From Salirhabdus sp. Marseille-P4669 (lineage in GTDB: Bacteria > Bacillota > Bacilli > Bacillales > Alkalibacillaceae): 64,000 nucleotides of DNA. This document shows, one piece after another, positions 9,297 through 18,211 of this stretch. The number at the start of each line of letters is the position of its first letter. The first letter of the stretch is position 1. The stretch spans positions 62,001-126,000 of the forward strand of contig NZ_OEQK01000007.1 in NCBI RefSeq assembly GCF_900240405.1. The letters run 5' to 3'. The notes under the pieces were generated by a model that was not told the DNA's origin, ran no database searches, and saw nothing but the letters and a program-made list of their open reading frames with translations. The position numbers and the translations under genes were made by a program.

Positions 9297-10253
9297 ATGA
9301 GTAAAGTATATGTATTGCACGAAAATCAGGAGTGGACAGAACATTTATTCACTAGATTAAAAGAATTAAATGTACCTTTTGAGGACTGGTTTATTGATAA
9401 TGGTACAGTAGATCTTCAATCAGTGCCGCCAGAAGGAATATTCTATAATAGAATGAGTGCGTCTTCCCATACAAGAAATCATCGTTTTGCACCAGAATTA
9501 ACGAGTGCTGTTTTACATTGGCTAGAGCACCATAATAGGACCGTAATTAACGGCAGCAGAGCGCTCCAGTTAGAGGTAAGTAAAGTATTGCAATATTTGG
9601 AGTTGGAGAAATATGGGGTGAAAACACCAAAAACAATTGCAGCAGTTGGAAAAGCGGAGATTTTAAAGGCAGCAGAGCAATTTGAGGGTCAAAAGTTTAT
9701 TACGAAACATAATCGAGCAGGAAAAGGACTTGGTGTGCAATTATTCCAGTCTATCGAAGCATTAAAGGATTATGTGGAAGGAGATCATTTTGAAGAGCCT
9801 GTAGATGGTATTACATTGATTCAACAATATATTGAATCACCTGAGTCCTATATTACTCGCTGTGAGTTTGTTGGTGGAAAGTTTGTTTATGCTGTACGAG
9901 TTGATACTTCAGAAGGATTTGAGTTATGTCCAGCAGATGCATGTCGAATTGACGATTTATTCTGTCCTGCTGGGGAGGAAAATACAAAGCCTGCCATGTT
10001 TGAAATAATAGAGAATTTCCAAGATCCAATTTTAGAAAAATATGAAAAGGTTCTTGCTGCGAATGCTATAAAAATAGCAGGTATAGAGTTTATAAAAGAT
10101 AAAGACGGAACGATTTACACGTATGATATTAATACAAATACGAATTACAATAGTGAAGCGGAAACGAAAAGTGGTACATTTGGTATGCTAGAGGTTGCGA
10201 CGTTTTTAGGTGCGGAGCTTGAAAGGACAATTGGAAATATATCGGTGAAATAA
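9297..10253 (+). CDS. ATP-grasp ligase, RimK-like
   Basis: A 318-residue cytoplasmic protein with an N-terminal preATP-grasp region (about 1-90), then an ATP-grasp fold: KFITKHNRAGKGLGVQLF (ATP-binding strand and glycine loop), TLIQQYIESPESYITRCEF, and the metal-binding end IEFIKDKDGTIYTYDINTNTNY. The family makes carboxylate-amine or carboxylate-thiol bonds at the expense of ATP. It starts 13 bp after the monooxygenase behind AAGGAGCG, so both are expressed from the SAM riboswitch. The acceptor is unknown; coupling of a sulfur-containing acid or amino acid is inference from context. Confidence 0.85.
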   Translation: MSKVYVLHENQEWTEHLFTRLKELNVPFEDWFIDNGTVDLQSVPPEGIFYNRMSASSHTRNHRFAPELTSAVLHWLEHHNRTVINGSRALQLEVSKVLQYLELEKYGVKTPKTIAAVGKAEILKAAEQFEGQKFITKHNRAGKGLGVQLFQSIEALKDYVEGDHFEEPVDGITLIQQYIESPESYITRCEFVGGKFVYAVRVDTSEGFELCPADACRIDDLFCPAGEENTKPAMFEIIENFQDPILEKYEKVLAANAIKIAGIEFIKDKDGTIYTYDINTNTNYNSEAETKSGTFGMLEVATFLGAELERTIGNISVK

Positions 10254-10286
10254 GCGAATGTACTAATTGATGCTTGTCTATCTTTC

Positions 10287-10327
10287 AAAAAATGACGCGA
10301 TTTCTAGAACTATATCGCGTCATTTTA
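10287..10327. terminator. Bidirectional terminator
   Basis: AAAATGACGCGA pairs with TCGCGTCATTTT, flanked by A and T runs, between convergent genes. Confidence 0.9.
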
Positions 10328-10337
10328 CATTCTATTT

Positions 10338-11588
10338 TTACTTTAGACTCACAATCTCTAAACCTTGTTCTTGCAAATATTCAATAATGGAAGGTAAAGC
10401 TTTTATCGTATTTTCTGTTTCATGGAGTAAAATAATGGTTCCCGATGGGTCTGTGCTTTTTATATAATTTAAAATTTGGCTTGAGCTCTTATTTTGCCAG
10501 TCCCTTGGGTCACTATTCCATAATACGGCTTTCGTACCCTCTTCTCGCATTAACTGCATTGTTTGGTCATTGAACGCCCCGTATGGTGGTCGGAATAACG
10601 TTATTTCTTTACCAGTTATTTCCTCAAGAAGTTGTTTGGAAGCATGATATTCCTGTTTTTGTTTTTCATAGGATAATGATGAAAGTTCAATATGATTGAA
10701 TGTATGATTGCCAATAGAAAATCCATTTGTATGGACATATTTCACATTATCTTGATATTTGTTCATGTTCACACCGATAAAGAAAAAAGTTCCGCCTATA
10801 TTATAATTCTTCAAGATGTCTACTATTTCATTCGTATAGGCTGATGGACCATCATCAAAGGTAATGGCTACTTTCCCTTTTGGTAAACTAAAATTTTTCA
10901 CCGATGAAAGTTCGTAGTATGGATAGGAATGTTCGGCCTTTTTGTTAATCGGACTTTTCATTTCCTTCTCCTCCGTATTATTAGATACGAGTTCTACTTC
11001 ATCCGGCTTTTCCGCCTTGTCTATTGAGGCATTTGGCTCTACAATTTCCTCAGCGTTTGCTCGTTCATCGGTCTGATTTGCGCTAGATTGATAGTACATT
11101 ATACTAGAAAATCCTACTAATATTGCAAGCGCTAAGCTAGCAAAAATAATGGAGACCCATTTTACCTGTGAAGAACCCTTTTTATTAATCTCTTCCTTGG
11201 GTTCTAACGACTCCCTATGGTTATTAGAGACTTGATTATCGGATAAATAGGACAGCTGCGAAAGATCGTTTTGATGCTTTATCTCTGCTGCTTGGTTTTT
11301 AAAAACGTCAGAGCTAGGAAAATAGATTTTTTGACTACCTTCTTTATTGGTTTTATGTATACAACTCACTTGTTGTTGATTCGCTTTATCCCAATAGCTT
11401 ACAAAAGACAAGCGATATTTATAGTGAGGATGAAAGTCTAGTTGAGCAAGAAGCTGTTTAGCTGTATAAGAATCTAGTTCCCAATAGAACTCTTTCTTTT
11501 CGTCTACTATCATTATTCTTAAATAAAATTGCGCTTCTTTTTCTTCAACACCTAGTATTTCTATGATTCTACTATGATACAACGACAT
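10338..11588 (-). CDS. Membrane-anchored polysaccharide deacetylase with N-terminal cytoplasmic domain
   Basis: A 416-residue protein. Residues about 1-95 form a soluble domain that I do not recognise. A single membrane helix follows at about 145-170 (VSIIFASLALAILVGFSS), then an acidic linker, then a NodB deacetylase domain (about 240-416) with TFDDGP (metal-binding Asp), HTFNH (metal-binding His pair), RPPYGAFN and a late LLHE. It is a type II membrane protein whose catalytic domain faces outward, probably deacetylating peptidoglycan or a matrix glycan. Start ATG 11588 has GGGAGGGG upstream. It is 34 bp downstream of a coiled-coil gene and probably cotranscribed. Confidence 0.88.
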   Translation of the reverse strand: MSLYHSRIIEILGVEEKEAQFYLRIMIVDEKKEFYWELDSYTAKQLLAQLDFHPHYKYRLSFVSYWDKANQQQVSCIHKTNKEGSQKIYFPSSDVFKNQAAEIKHQNDLSQLSYLSDNQVSNNHRESLEPKEEINKKGSSQVKWVSIIFASLALAILVGFSSIMYYQSSANQTDERANAEEIVEPNASIDKAEKPDEVELVSNNTEEKEMKSPINKKAEHSYPYYELSSVKNFSLPKGKVAITFDDGPSAYTNEIVDILKNYNIGGTFFFIGVNMNKYQDNVKYVHTNGFSIGNHTFNHIELSSLSYEKQKQEYHASKQLLEEITGKEITLFRPPYGAFNDQTMQLMREEGTKAVLWNSDPRDWQNKSSSQILNYIKSTDPSGTIILLHETENTIKALPSIIEYLQEQGLEIVSLK

Positions 11589-11622
11589 CTTTTCCCCTCC
11601 CAACTTTACAATTCAACATCAC

Positions 11623-12360
11623 TTATTCTGATTCTGATGTGGCTTTGCGAGAGAAGGAGAAAGACATTCTTTCGGTAAAATCATTAATTGTTTGCATAAG
11701 CTCTGCTTTTTCCTCTACTATCATTTGATACTGTTCTAGCGTTTTCTGGTTTTCGATTTCAAGATTTCTAACCTTTGTTTCTAGATCTTTTATCTTTAAC
11801 ATATTGATATATTCATTATTAGTAGACTCTTCATCTAGCTTATTATATCTACTAATCTCTTTTTCCAACTGATTTGAGATTTTTTCATATTCTTGGTTCG
11901 ATTTGTTTTGAAACTCTTTATAGTCTTCTAATAATTGGTCATAGGCCATTTGCTTATTTGTTAGACCGCTTTCTAAATCTAGAATCTCTTTACTTTTTTC
12001 TTCTAGCAATTGCTCTTTTTTCAATTGGTCTTGTTTTAAGCGATTAATCGTTTCGTTCGCAGTTTGTAATTGGTTTTCAAGATCACTCTTTTTATAAAGA
12101 ATTAACTGCCGATCCTTAAGCATATTTTCAAGAGATACAATTAGGTCTAACGATACTTTATCTTGATTTTCTTTCGTAAGTAGATTTGTAGTAGTATCTT
12201 CTTGTTGATGAATCTCAAACGCTTCTTCTAAAGTATTCGATTCTTCTAGAACGTCTGATTCCTTATTTTCCTCTACTAATGGTTCAGGTATTTCATCCTG
12301 GTTTGACCGTGTCCCTTTAAACCAGCCTAATGATTTTTTATCTGGATTATTTTTTGCCAC
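11623..12360 (-). CDS. Coiled-coil protein of unknown function
   Basis: A 245-residue, highly charged soluble protein. After a lysine/acid-rich first 60 residues it is an almost continuous heptad coiled coil (about 65-225), ending in a Ser/Arg tail. No membrane segment or catalytic motif is visible. It starts at GTG with AAGGAG 8 bp upstream. It precedes the polysaccharide deacetylase on the same strand; a structural or envelope-linked role is possible but not shown. Confidence 0.75.
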   Translation of the reverse strand: MAKNNPDKKSLGWFKGTRSNQDEIPEPLVEENKESDVLEESNTLEEAFEIHQQEDTTTNLLTKENQDKVSLDLIVSLENMLKDRQLILYKKSDLENQLQTANETINRLKQDQLKKEQLLEEKSKEILDLESGLTNKQMAYDQLLEDYKEFQNKSNQEYEKISNQLEKEISRYNKLDEESTNNEYINMLKIKDLETKVRNLEIENQKTLEQYQMIVEEKAELMQTINDFTERMSFSFSRKATSESE

Positions 12361-12659
12361 GTAGACAACTCCTTTATATAAACGAACGTTCTGTTATTTC
12401 GTCTTATTTTTATTGTAAGATTTTGTTGAATAATGTCAACCAAATCGTGGAAATAAACGATATTTATAGAACTATTGAACTAGTACCATTTTAATTTAGC
12501 TTATCCAACAAACAAAAATTACCTTAGGGAACCTATAACGGAATGATTCCAAATTGAATATCATTTCGTTATAATAGGAAAGTATGTATGTAATACCGAA
12601 TGTTTTAGGGCATCGATAATGCTTTTATATAGGAGAAGATTTTGAGAGGAGGAAGGCGT

Positions 12660-14051
12660 ATGACAATGACAAAAGGTGAAACAATGGTAACCGAAATTCG
12701 TCAGTTAGATACAAAAGGATCTGGTCGCGCTGTTGTTTGGCGTGATACAGGAGAAGTGAATCCGAAAAAATTAAAGCTGACCATTCCGCAAACTCTTCCA
12801 GGTGAGAAGGTACGGGTAACGGTTGACCAACCAGAGCGCAAAAGAAGAAAAGTGATGCCAGAAGAAATAATAGAGGCTCATCCAGAGCGTGTAGCTCCAC
12901 CTTGTCCACACTTTGTGCGTTGTGGTGGGTGTGTATGGCAGCATTGGCAATATACAGGCCAATTGAAGCAAAAAACAGAACATGTAAAGGCTGTCCTAGA
13001 AGAACAGGGATTTGATACAAGTTTAGTTCAAGACACCATAGGTATGGACAACCCTTGGCACTATCGTAATAAAATGGAATTTACCTTTTCGAAGGATGGA
13101 GAGCTTGGTCTTCATGAACAAGGAAATTTCCGTGCGATTATTTCCCTTGAAACGTGCTTAATTGCAGGTGAGGAGATGGTAAATGCTGCAATGGAAGTAG
13201 CTAAATGGGCCAAAGATCATGAGTTAAAGGGATATGACAAGGATGCTCATGAAGGGTTACTTCGTCATTTAATGGTGCGCCAATCCTTTGCAACAGGTGA
13301 AATTATGCTTGGTCTCTTTGCTACAGAAGCACCAGAAGGGCATTTAGAAGAGGCAGTTCGCGACTTAACCGCTAGAATTACGGAGAAGTTTTCACAAGTG
13401 AAAAGCTTACTTTGGTTAGAAAATAGAGATTGGGCTGACCGAACTCAATCGGAAAATACACATGTACTAGCTGGTCGTGATTTTATTTACGACGAAATGC
13501 TAGGCTATCGCTACCGCTTATGGTTCGATACATTCTTCCAAACGAATCCAACACAGGCTCAAAAGTTAGTGGAGCTTGCACTTGAAATGGGACAGCCTAA
13601 GGAAACGGAAAAAATGATCGATCTTTTCTGTGGAGTTGGAACCTTTTCGTTACCATTTGCTAGTCGAGTTGGAAAGCTTGCTGGTATTGAAATTGTGGAA
13701 ACATCCATTGAATCTGCAAAACGTAATGCTACAGATAATGGCATCGACAACACTTACTTTTTAGCTAAAGATGCACGACGTGGAATTGATGAAGTGCTAG
13801 AAAGCTTTGGAACTCCAGAGTTATTGCTCCTGGATCCACCTCGCTCAGGAGCTGGTGGTAAAGTAATGCGTCGTATTGGTCGGGCAAAACCAGAACGAAT
13901 TGTGTATGTTTCCTGTAATCCAGATACATTTGCGACGGATATTAAAGAGTTAGAACCATTTGGATATACGTTGAAAAAAGTGCAGCCTGTTGATTTGTTT
14001 CCACATACGGTACATGTGGAGTGTGTTGCATTACTTGAATTGAAAAATTGA
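12660..14051 (+). CDS. rlmD: 23S rRNA (uracil-C5)-methyltransferase RlmD/RlmCD
   Basis: A 463-residue SAM-dependent tRNA/rRNA uracil-C5 methyltransferase. An N-terminal TRAM-like domain is followed by the [4Fe-4S] site CPHFVRCGGC, a Rossmann domain with DLFCGVGTF, and the catalytic motifs LLDPPRSGAG and VYVSCNPDTFATD (nucleophilic Cys). Length and motifs match YefA/RlmCD proteins, which in Gram-positives modify U747 and U1939. Start ATG 12660 has GAGGAGGAAGG upstream. Transcribed alone and closed by a terminator. Confidence 0.92.
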   Translation: MTMTKGETMVTEIRQLDTKGSGRAVVWRDTGEVNPKKLKLTIPQTLPGEKVRVTVDQPERKRRKVMPEEIIEAHPERVAPPCPHFVRCGGCVWQHWQYTGQLKQKTEHVKAVLEEQGFDTSLVQDTIGMDNPWHYRNKMEFTFSKDGELGLHEQGNFRAIISLETCLIAGEEMVNAAMEVAKWAKDHELKGYDKDAHEGLLRHLMVRQSFATGEIMLGLFATEAPEGHLEEAVRDLTARITEKFSQVKSLLWLENRDWADRTQSENTHVLAGRDFIYDEMLGYRYRLWFDTFFQTNPTQAQKLVELALEMGQPKETEKMIDLFCGVGTFSLPFASRVGKLAGIEIVETSIESAKRNATDNGIDNTYFLAKDARRGIDEVLESFGTPELLLLDPPRSGAGGKVMRRIGRAKPERIVYVSCNPDTFATDIKELEPFGYTLKKVQPVDLFPHTVHVECVALLELKN

Positions 14052-14052
14052 T

Positions 14053-14080
14053 GAAAAGAGCCCAAAAGGCTCTTTTTTTA
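14053..14080 (+). terminator. Rho-independent terminator
   Basis: AAAGAGCC pairs with GGCTCTTT followed by a T run, just after rlmD. Confidence 0.92.
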
Positions 14081-14328
14081 ATGCCCAATATTTTCACTAT
14101 TAAAATGGCCTTTGTATGGGGATATCTCTTCTTTTACATAGGGGCTTTTATTTGAAATGCTTTTTAAACCTAGGCTTTACTATTTAAAAAAGTAGGGTAG
14201 TCATATTGGGATTTAGAAAACTACAATGAATTATCGGAATATTATGTTAACATTAACGTACGAGATAATTCACAAACGACGCTAGTCAGGACGGATTAAT
14301 GATAACTTACATATGTATGCTATTTGGA

Positions 14329-14373
14329 GCTTTTAATATAAAAATAAATTTTTTGAATTTTTATATTAAAAGC
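14329..14373. repeat. Long perfect AT-rich hairpin upstream of an ECF sigma gene
   Basis: A 17-bp perfect inverted repeat, GCTTTTAATATAAAAAT against its complement, with an 11-nt loop. It lies in the 376-bp gap between rlmD and the sigma gene, which otherwise shows no gene. It could be a terminator (TTTTTTATT occurs 7 bp later) or an operator. Confidence 0.7.
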
Positions 14374-14427
14374 TGTAAGGTTTTTTATTAAATTTGCATC
14401 TAAATAATAGAGGCTTAGGAATGAGGG

Positions 14428-15174
14428 GTGTTTGATTTAGTCATGGTGTTTGAGAGTGTAGAAAAGACAACAATTGAAGAGATGAATGATGAAACACTTT
14501 TAAATGTAGCAAGAACGGGTAATCAAGAAGCTTTTGGTGAATTAGTTAGGAGATATCGTGGAAAAGCTCTAGGGTGGGCCAATACCCTAGCAAGAGATAA
14601 TGAGATGGCTGAGGATATTGTCCAAGAAGCATTGATTAAAGCATTTTTACATATGGGTAATCTCATTGATGTTAGTCGTTTCACACCATGGTTTAAAAAA
14701 ATTGTTCAAAATCAAGCCCTCATGAAGCTCCGTAGTCATCATCCAAATAAAAATGAACAGTTATTTTCCCACCTAGAAACAAGAAATCAAGAAAATAAAA
14801 CGGTCGATGTGTACGATGTTTTTGACATTATACATCATTTTACTCAAAACGTTTCGAGAGGGATTCAATCCTCTTATGGTAATCCGGAAGCATTAGTCCT
14901 CAAAAAGGAGACATTAGAGGGGATTCGTGATCTTCTTTATTGCTTATCAAAGAGAGAGAGAGAAGTGTTTGAAGCTTATTTTTTTCAAGAAATTACACCA
15001 TCTGAGATCGCTAATCTCCTAAATGTGTCAGTAGGAAATGTTTATACCACCATTTCCAGACTACGTATTAAGCTAAGGCGTGAACGTACACAAATTTATA
15101 TTTCTGGTTACATAAAAAGACAGATTGATAAAGGAATGACTACGCGAAAAGTTCTGGATAAGCCTCAAATATGA
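14428..15174 (+). CDS. ECF-type RNA polymerase sigma factor
   Basis: A 248-residue sigma-70 family protein. Region 2 (residues about 20-100) includes DNEMAEDIVQEALIKAF and FTPWFKKIVQNQALMKL; region 4 (about 165-225) includes LSKREREVFEAYFFQEIT and SVGNVYTTISRLRIKL. An unusually long linker of about 50 residues separates them. GTG 14428 has TAGGA 7 bp upstream; ATG 14443 is an alternative. The next gene starts within 18 bp and is not an anti-sigma factor but a C39-like/GyrI-like fusion, so the control mechanism is unusual. Targets unknown. Confidence 0.88.
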   Translation: MFDLVMVFESVEKTTIEEMNDETLLNVARTGNQEAFGELVRRYRGKALGWANTLARDNEMAEDIVQEALIKAFLHMGNLIDVSRFTPWFKKIVQNQALMKLRSHHPNKNEQLFSHLETRNQENKTVDVYDVFDIIHHFTQNVSRGIQSSYGNPEALVLKKETLEGIRDLLYCLSKREREVFEAYFFQEITPSEIANLLNVSVGNVYTTISRLRIKLRRERTQIYISGYIKRQIDKGMTTRKVLDKPQI

Positions 15175-15191
15175 TAAAGGAGGTTGTAACA

Positions 15192-16643
15192 ATGAGCATG
15201 AAAACAAAGTTAGATTCAGAGAATTATACTTGGACTTCAGCTGCACAAGCTATTTATGCACTGCTGCAATACACAGATAAAAAATCATTAACCTTATCTG
15301 AGGTTATGGGCTATTCCACACATGCCTTTCGAATGAATATCCATCCAGAATCAGTGAGCCCTGCAGGCACAACGATGTTCGATCCACTCGACCTCGTACC
15401 AAGAGGTTTAAAAACACTCGGAATCCTAACATTAATTGAAAGCCTACAAACACCCCTACCAGACAAAAAGTTGGCGGATATGGTCCGTTTTATTCAAACA
15501 CGTTTAGACAGAGGGTTTCCTGTTATTTCGTGGGATTTATTCGCACCTGAATTTGGGGTTATCTATGGATACGATAATGAAAAGCAGGTTTTTTTCGCAA
15601 AGGATGTAGAAAAGGACAGCACGATAAAATATAGTGAGCTAAATGAAAGACGCTTTAATCATCTTTTTCTTAATAGTTTCTTGCATTCTTATCCAAGAAG
15701 TATTCCAATTATGCTGAAAGAGGCTCTTCCAAGGGTGATAGAGTTTCTAAAGGGGAAATCTAAAGCTGCTATTTCTCGTGAATATAAACATGGTTTAGAA
15801 GGTTACGAGGCTTGGATTCAAGCTTTTAATGGGAGAAAAATAGATGCTGCCGGAAATGCATACAATGCTGCAGTAGTTGCGGATGCACGGAAATATGCAT
15901 GTGATTTTTTCACTCAGTTGATTAACAAATGGGAAATGAACACCGATCTAGACCGCCAAGTCGCAAGCTATTTGCAGGAAGGGGAGCGTATTTACGGGAA
16001 GGTAGCAGAGATTATCGATGACTTACCTAGAATGTTCCCATTCCCCCATGGTGGTGAACCCAATGCTCCGATTAATGCCCAAAGAGCTATTGAACTCTTA
16101 CAAGCAGCACATAAGTGGGAAAAGGAAGGCTTAAAGGTATTAACAGGATTGTTGGGGCTTGTTGAACAATATGAAGATGACACTTTCATGATTCCGTATA
16201 AGGTGGGATGTGACTTTGAATTTGTAGGTCAAGAATTTAAGGGGAGCCTTGCGAATCTTGATAAAGAAGTCTCTAAAAATATGAAAGCATTTCTAAAGCA
16301 AGATCAGGCTATAGAAACGAAAATTATTAATGTTCGTTTAATAGCTTATGAAACGAACAATAAGGAGGGTGAAAATACATGTACATATCTAGTTGCCCGT
16401 CCAGTATATTTTGAACCAGATGAAATCCCAATTGGAATGAAATTTATCCATTCCAAAAATGAATATGGCTATATACGGACGAAAACCTTCATGCTAAATA
16501 AAGGCTATGAAAAGCTCAGACAATGGATGGATGATAATGGGTACGAAGTTGATAATGATTCTTATACGATTGAAAGATTTCTTCCTATCCCTCATCCTAC
16601 AGCTGATGAAGAAGTAGAGATTTATATACCACTTCATTCATAG
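15192..16643 (+). CDS. C39/BtrH-like domain fused to GyrI-like ligand-binding domain
   Basis: A 483-residue soluble protein. Residues about 1-160 look like a papain-fold BtrH N-terminal or C39-like domain (NYTWTSAAQAIYALLQY, then GFPVISWDLFAPEFGVIYGY), but the catalytic Cys position reads Thr/Ser. The middle is helical. Residues about 345-483 resemble the GyrI-like/AraC effector-binding fold (DFEFVGQEFKGSL, IPIGMKFIHSKNEYGYIRTK). ATG 15192 follows AAAGGAGG. It lies directly after the sigma gene and before two more GyrI-like and two VOC genes, suggesting small-molecule sensing linked to sigma activity. Function is inferred only. Confidence 0.65.
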   Translation: MSMKTKLDSENYTWTSAAQAIYALLQYTDKKSLTLSEVMGYSTHAFRMNIHPESVSPAGTTMFDPLDLVPRGLKTLGILTLIESLQTPLPDKKLADMVRFIQTRLDRGFPVISWDLFAPEFGVIYGYDNEKQVFFAKDVEKDSTIKYSELNERRFNHLFLNSFLHSYPRSIPIMLKEALPRVIEFLKGKSKAAISREYKHGLEGYEAWIQAFNGRKIDAAGNAYNAAVVADARKYACDFFTQLINKWEMNTDLDRQVASYLQEGERIYGKVAEIIDDLPRMFPFPHGGEPNAPINAQRAIELLQAAHKWEKEGLKVLTGLLGLVEQYEDDTFMIPYKVGCDFEFVGQEFKGSLANLDKEVSKNMKAFLKQDQAIETKIINVRLIAYETNNKEGENTCTYLVARPVYFEPDEIPIGMKFIHSKNEYGYIRTKTFMLNKGYEKLRQWMDDNGYEVDNDSYTIERFLPIPHPTADEEVEIYIPLHS

Positions 16644-16675
16644 TTTTATAATCTTTTATAAAAAAGGGTGATTAG

Positions 16676-17158
16676 ATGTATCAATTTCATAAGACAGTTG
16701 CAACATTTGAATGCTCAGTAGTAACAAAAAAGTTTGATTTAGTAGGGCATAGCGTTACAACTAATTTTCCAGATGGCTTTCCGGAAGCGGCCATTCAAGT
16801 TCAAACAGAGCTTGAAAATCGAAAAGACGAAATTAAACATGTAAAGGATAAAGAGATTTTAATCAGTCCACATATGTGTAATGAGATTTTTGCCACCTAT
16901 TTTGCTTGTCTTGAAGTTAAGAAAATGGAGGATGTACCAAAAGGGATGATTGGTTTTACACTTCCAGTAACGAGATATGCAAAAATTTCTTGTTCCAATC
17001 AAACGATTGGAGAGGGGTATACAAAACTCGTTGCTTGGATGAATGAGAAGGGTTACACGGAAAAAAGGTTCTATTATTCTTGTCCTATTGAAATTTATCA
17101 CAACATTGAAAGTGGTAGTGAGGAAGTTGTTGAACTTTTAATCCCGATTGAGTATTGA
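16676..17158 (+). CDS. GyrI-like effector-binding protein 1
   Basis: A 160-residue soluble protein with the GyrI-like/AraC effector-binding layout: VVTKKFDLVGHSVTTNF at the N-terminus, VKKMEDVPKGMIGFTLP with the central Gly, and a C-terminal strand EEVVELLIPIEY. This fold binds small hydrophobic ligands and in some members hydrolyses strained rings. It is 33 bp downstream of the C39/GyrI fusion behind AAAAAGGGTG, in the same operon. It is a divergent paralogue of the gene at 17678 and of the fusion's C-terminal domain. Confidence 0.7.
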   Translation: MYQFHKTVATFECSVVTKKFDLVGHSVTTNFPDGFPEAAIQVQTELENRKDEIKHVKDKEILISPHMCNEIFATYFACLEVKKMEDVPKGMIGFTLPVTRYAKISCSNQTIGEGYTKLVAWMNEKGYTEKRFYYSCPIEIYHNIESGSEEVVELLIPIEY

Positions 17159-17192
17159 TTGTCGCAAAAGTGAAATAAAGGAGTGGTTGTAG

Positions 17193-17567
17193 ATGAGTAA
17201 TTCGTTTATTGATCAAGTTCATTATATCAGAATTCCTGTAAGAGATTTAGCGTTTTCTGCTGAATGGTATAGAGAAGTATTAGGGCTACAATTGTTAACC
17301 ATTACAGAAGATCCATTTGCGATTATTAAAGTAAATGAAGGTCCGTTTTTACTTATTTTAGTTCCCACCGCTGATGAAACATTTGCACATTTTACAATTA
17401 ATAATGAGTCAGCATTTAATATTGGATTTACTAGTCCAGAATTAATCAAATTTCATAAACACCTATTTGAAAATGGGGTTAAAGTAGAGGAGATAAAAGA
17501 AGACAAAGGGCATGCATATTTTCACTTTTATGACCCAAATGGTAATAAACTTCAAGCTCACTGGTAA
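17193..17567 (+). CDS. VOC (glyoxalase/bleomycin-resistance) family protein 1
   Basis: A 124-residue single VOC module: QVHYIRIPVRDLAFSAEWYREVLGLQL, a central beta region, and the end GHAYFHFYDPNGNKLQAHW. Metal-ligand candidates are His near the N-terminus and Glu/Asp near the end. VOC proteins bind, modify or sequester small molecules, often as dimers. ATG 17193 follows AAAGGAGTGG. It belongs to the sigma/GyrI-like cluster. Confidence 0.82.
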   Translation: MSNSFIDQVHYIRIPVRDLAFSAEWYREVLGLQLLTITEDPFAIIKVNEGPFLLILVPTADETFAHFTINNESAFNIGFTSPELIKFHKHLFENGVKVEEIKEDKGHAYFHFYDPNGNKLQAHW

Positions 17568-17677
17568 TCTTTTCGATGGCGTGCCTGATTACTTTTCTTT
17601 TTCAACTAAGTAGTCAGGAAAAGGATCCTTTAAAAAATAAGAATTATCCAATTATTTCATGAGAGGTGAATGAATAG

Positions 17678-18157
17678 ATGGAAAAAGATATAGCCATTAC
17701 AAAAAATGAGGTAATAGAAGTAGGCGAAAAGAAATTAGTAGGCTTTCGAGTCGTATGTGAAGATATGACCGGATATGGTCAAGAGATTCCTAAAGCTTCT
17801 ATGACATTAAACCGACGGAAAGGTGAAATAAAGCAACTAGTTGAGCCAAATAAGCTCATTGGTGCGTTTAAACCTATGGAAACTTCTGAAGAAGACGAAG
17901 GCTACTGGGTTTGTTATGAAGTTCATGATTTTGAAGATATACCTAAAGGGATGGTCCGCCTTACTGTTCCTGCACAAAAGTATGCAGTCCTTCATTTTAA
18001 AGGTCACGCTTCCGAGATTTTTCAGGCATATCCTCATTTGCACCAATGGATAGAAGAGAATAGGTATAAAAGAACACCCGAAAAGTGGACGCTAGAAATT
18101 TACTCAAATTGGAAAGAAAATGAAGGTCATGTGGACCTGTGTGATCCGATTGATTAA
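17678..18157 (+). CDS. GyrI-like effector-binding protein 2
   Basis: A 159-residue soluble protein with EVGEKKLVGFRVVCED, then FEDIPKGMVRLTVPAQKYAVLHF, the same core as the gene at 16676, and an acidic end. ATG 17678 follows GAGAGGTG. A stem-loop (CCTGATTACTT pairing with AAGTAGTCAGG, 17583-17620) lies in the 110-bp gap upstream and may slow or end some transcription. Ligand unknown. Confidence 0.72.
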   Translation: MEKDIAITKNEVIEVGEKKLVGFRVVCEDMTGYGQEIPKASMTLNRRKGEIKQLVEPNKLIGAFKPMETSEEDEGYWVCYEVHDFEDIPKGMVRLTVPAQKYAVLHFKGHASEIFQAYPHLHQWIEENRYKRTPEKWTLEIYSNWKENEGHVDLCDPID

Positions 18158-18211
18158 GTGAATGTAAGTTAATTAAGAAGTATTACTATTTATGTTGAGG
18201 GAGGATTTCAT

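Noticed and set aside
12361-12400. Possible LexA/SOS box (AACGAACGTTCTG) before the coiled-coil gene
   Set aside because: The GAAC and GTTC halves abut without the four-base spacer of the Bacillus consensus.
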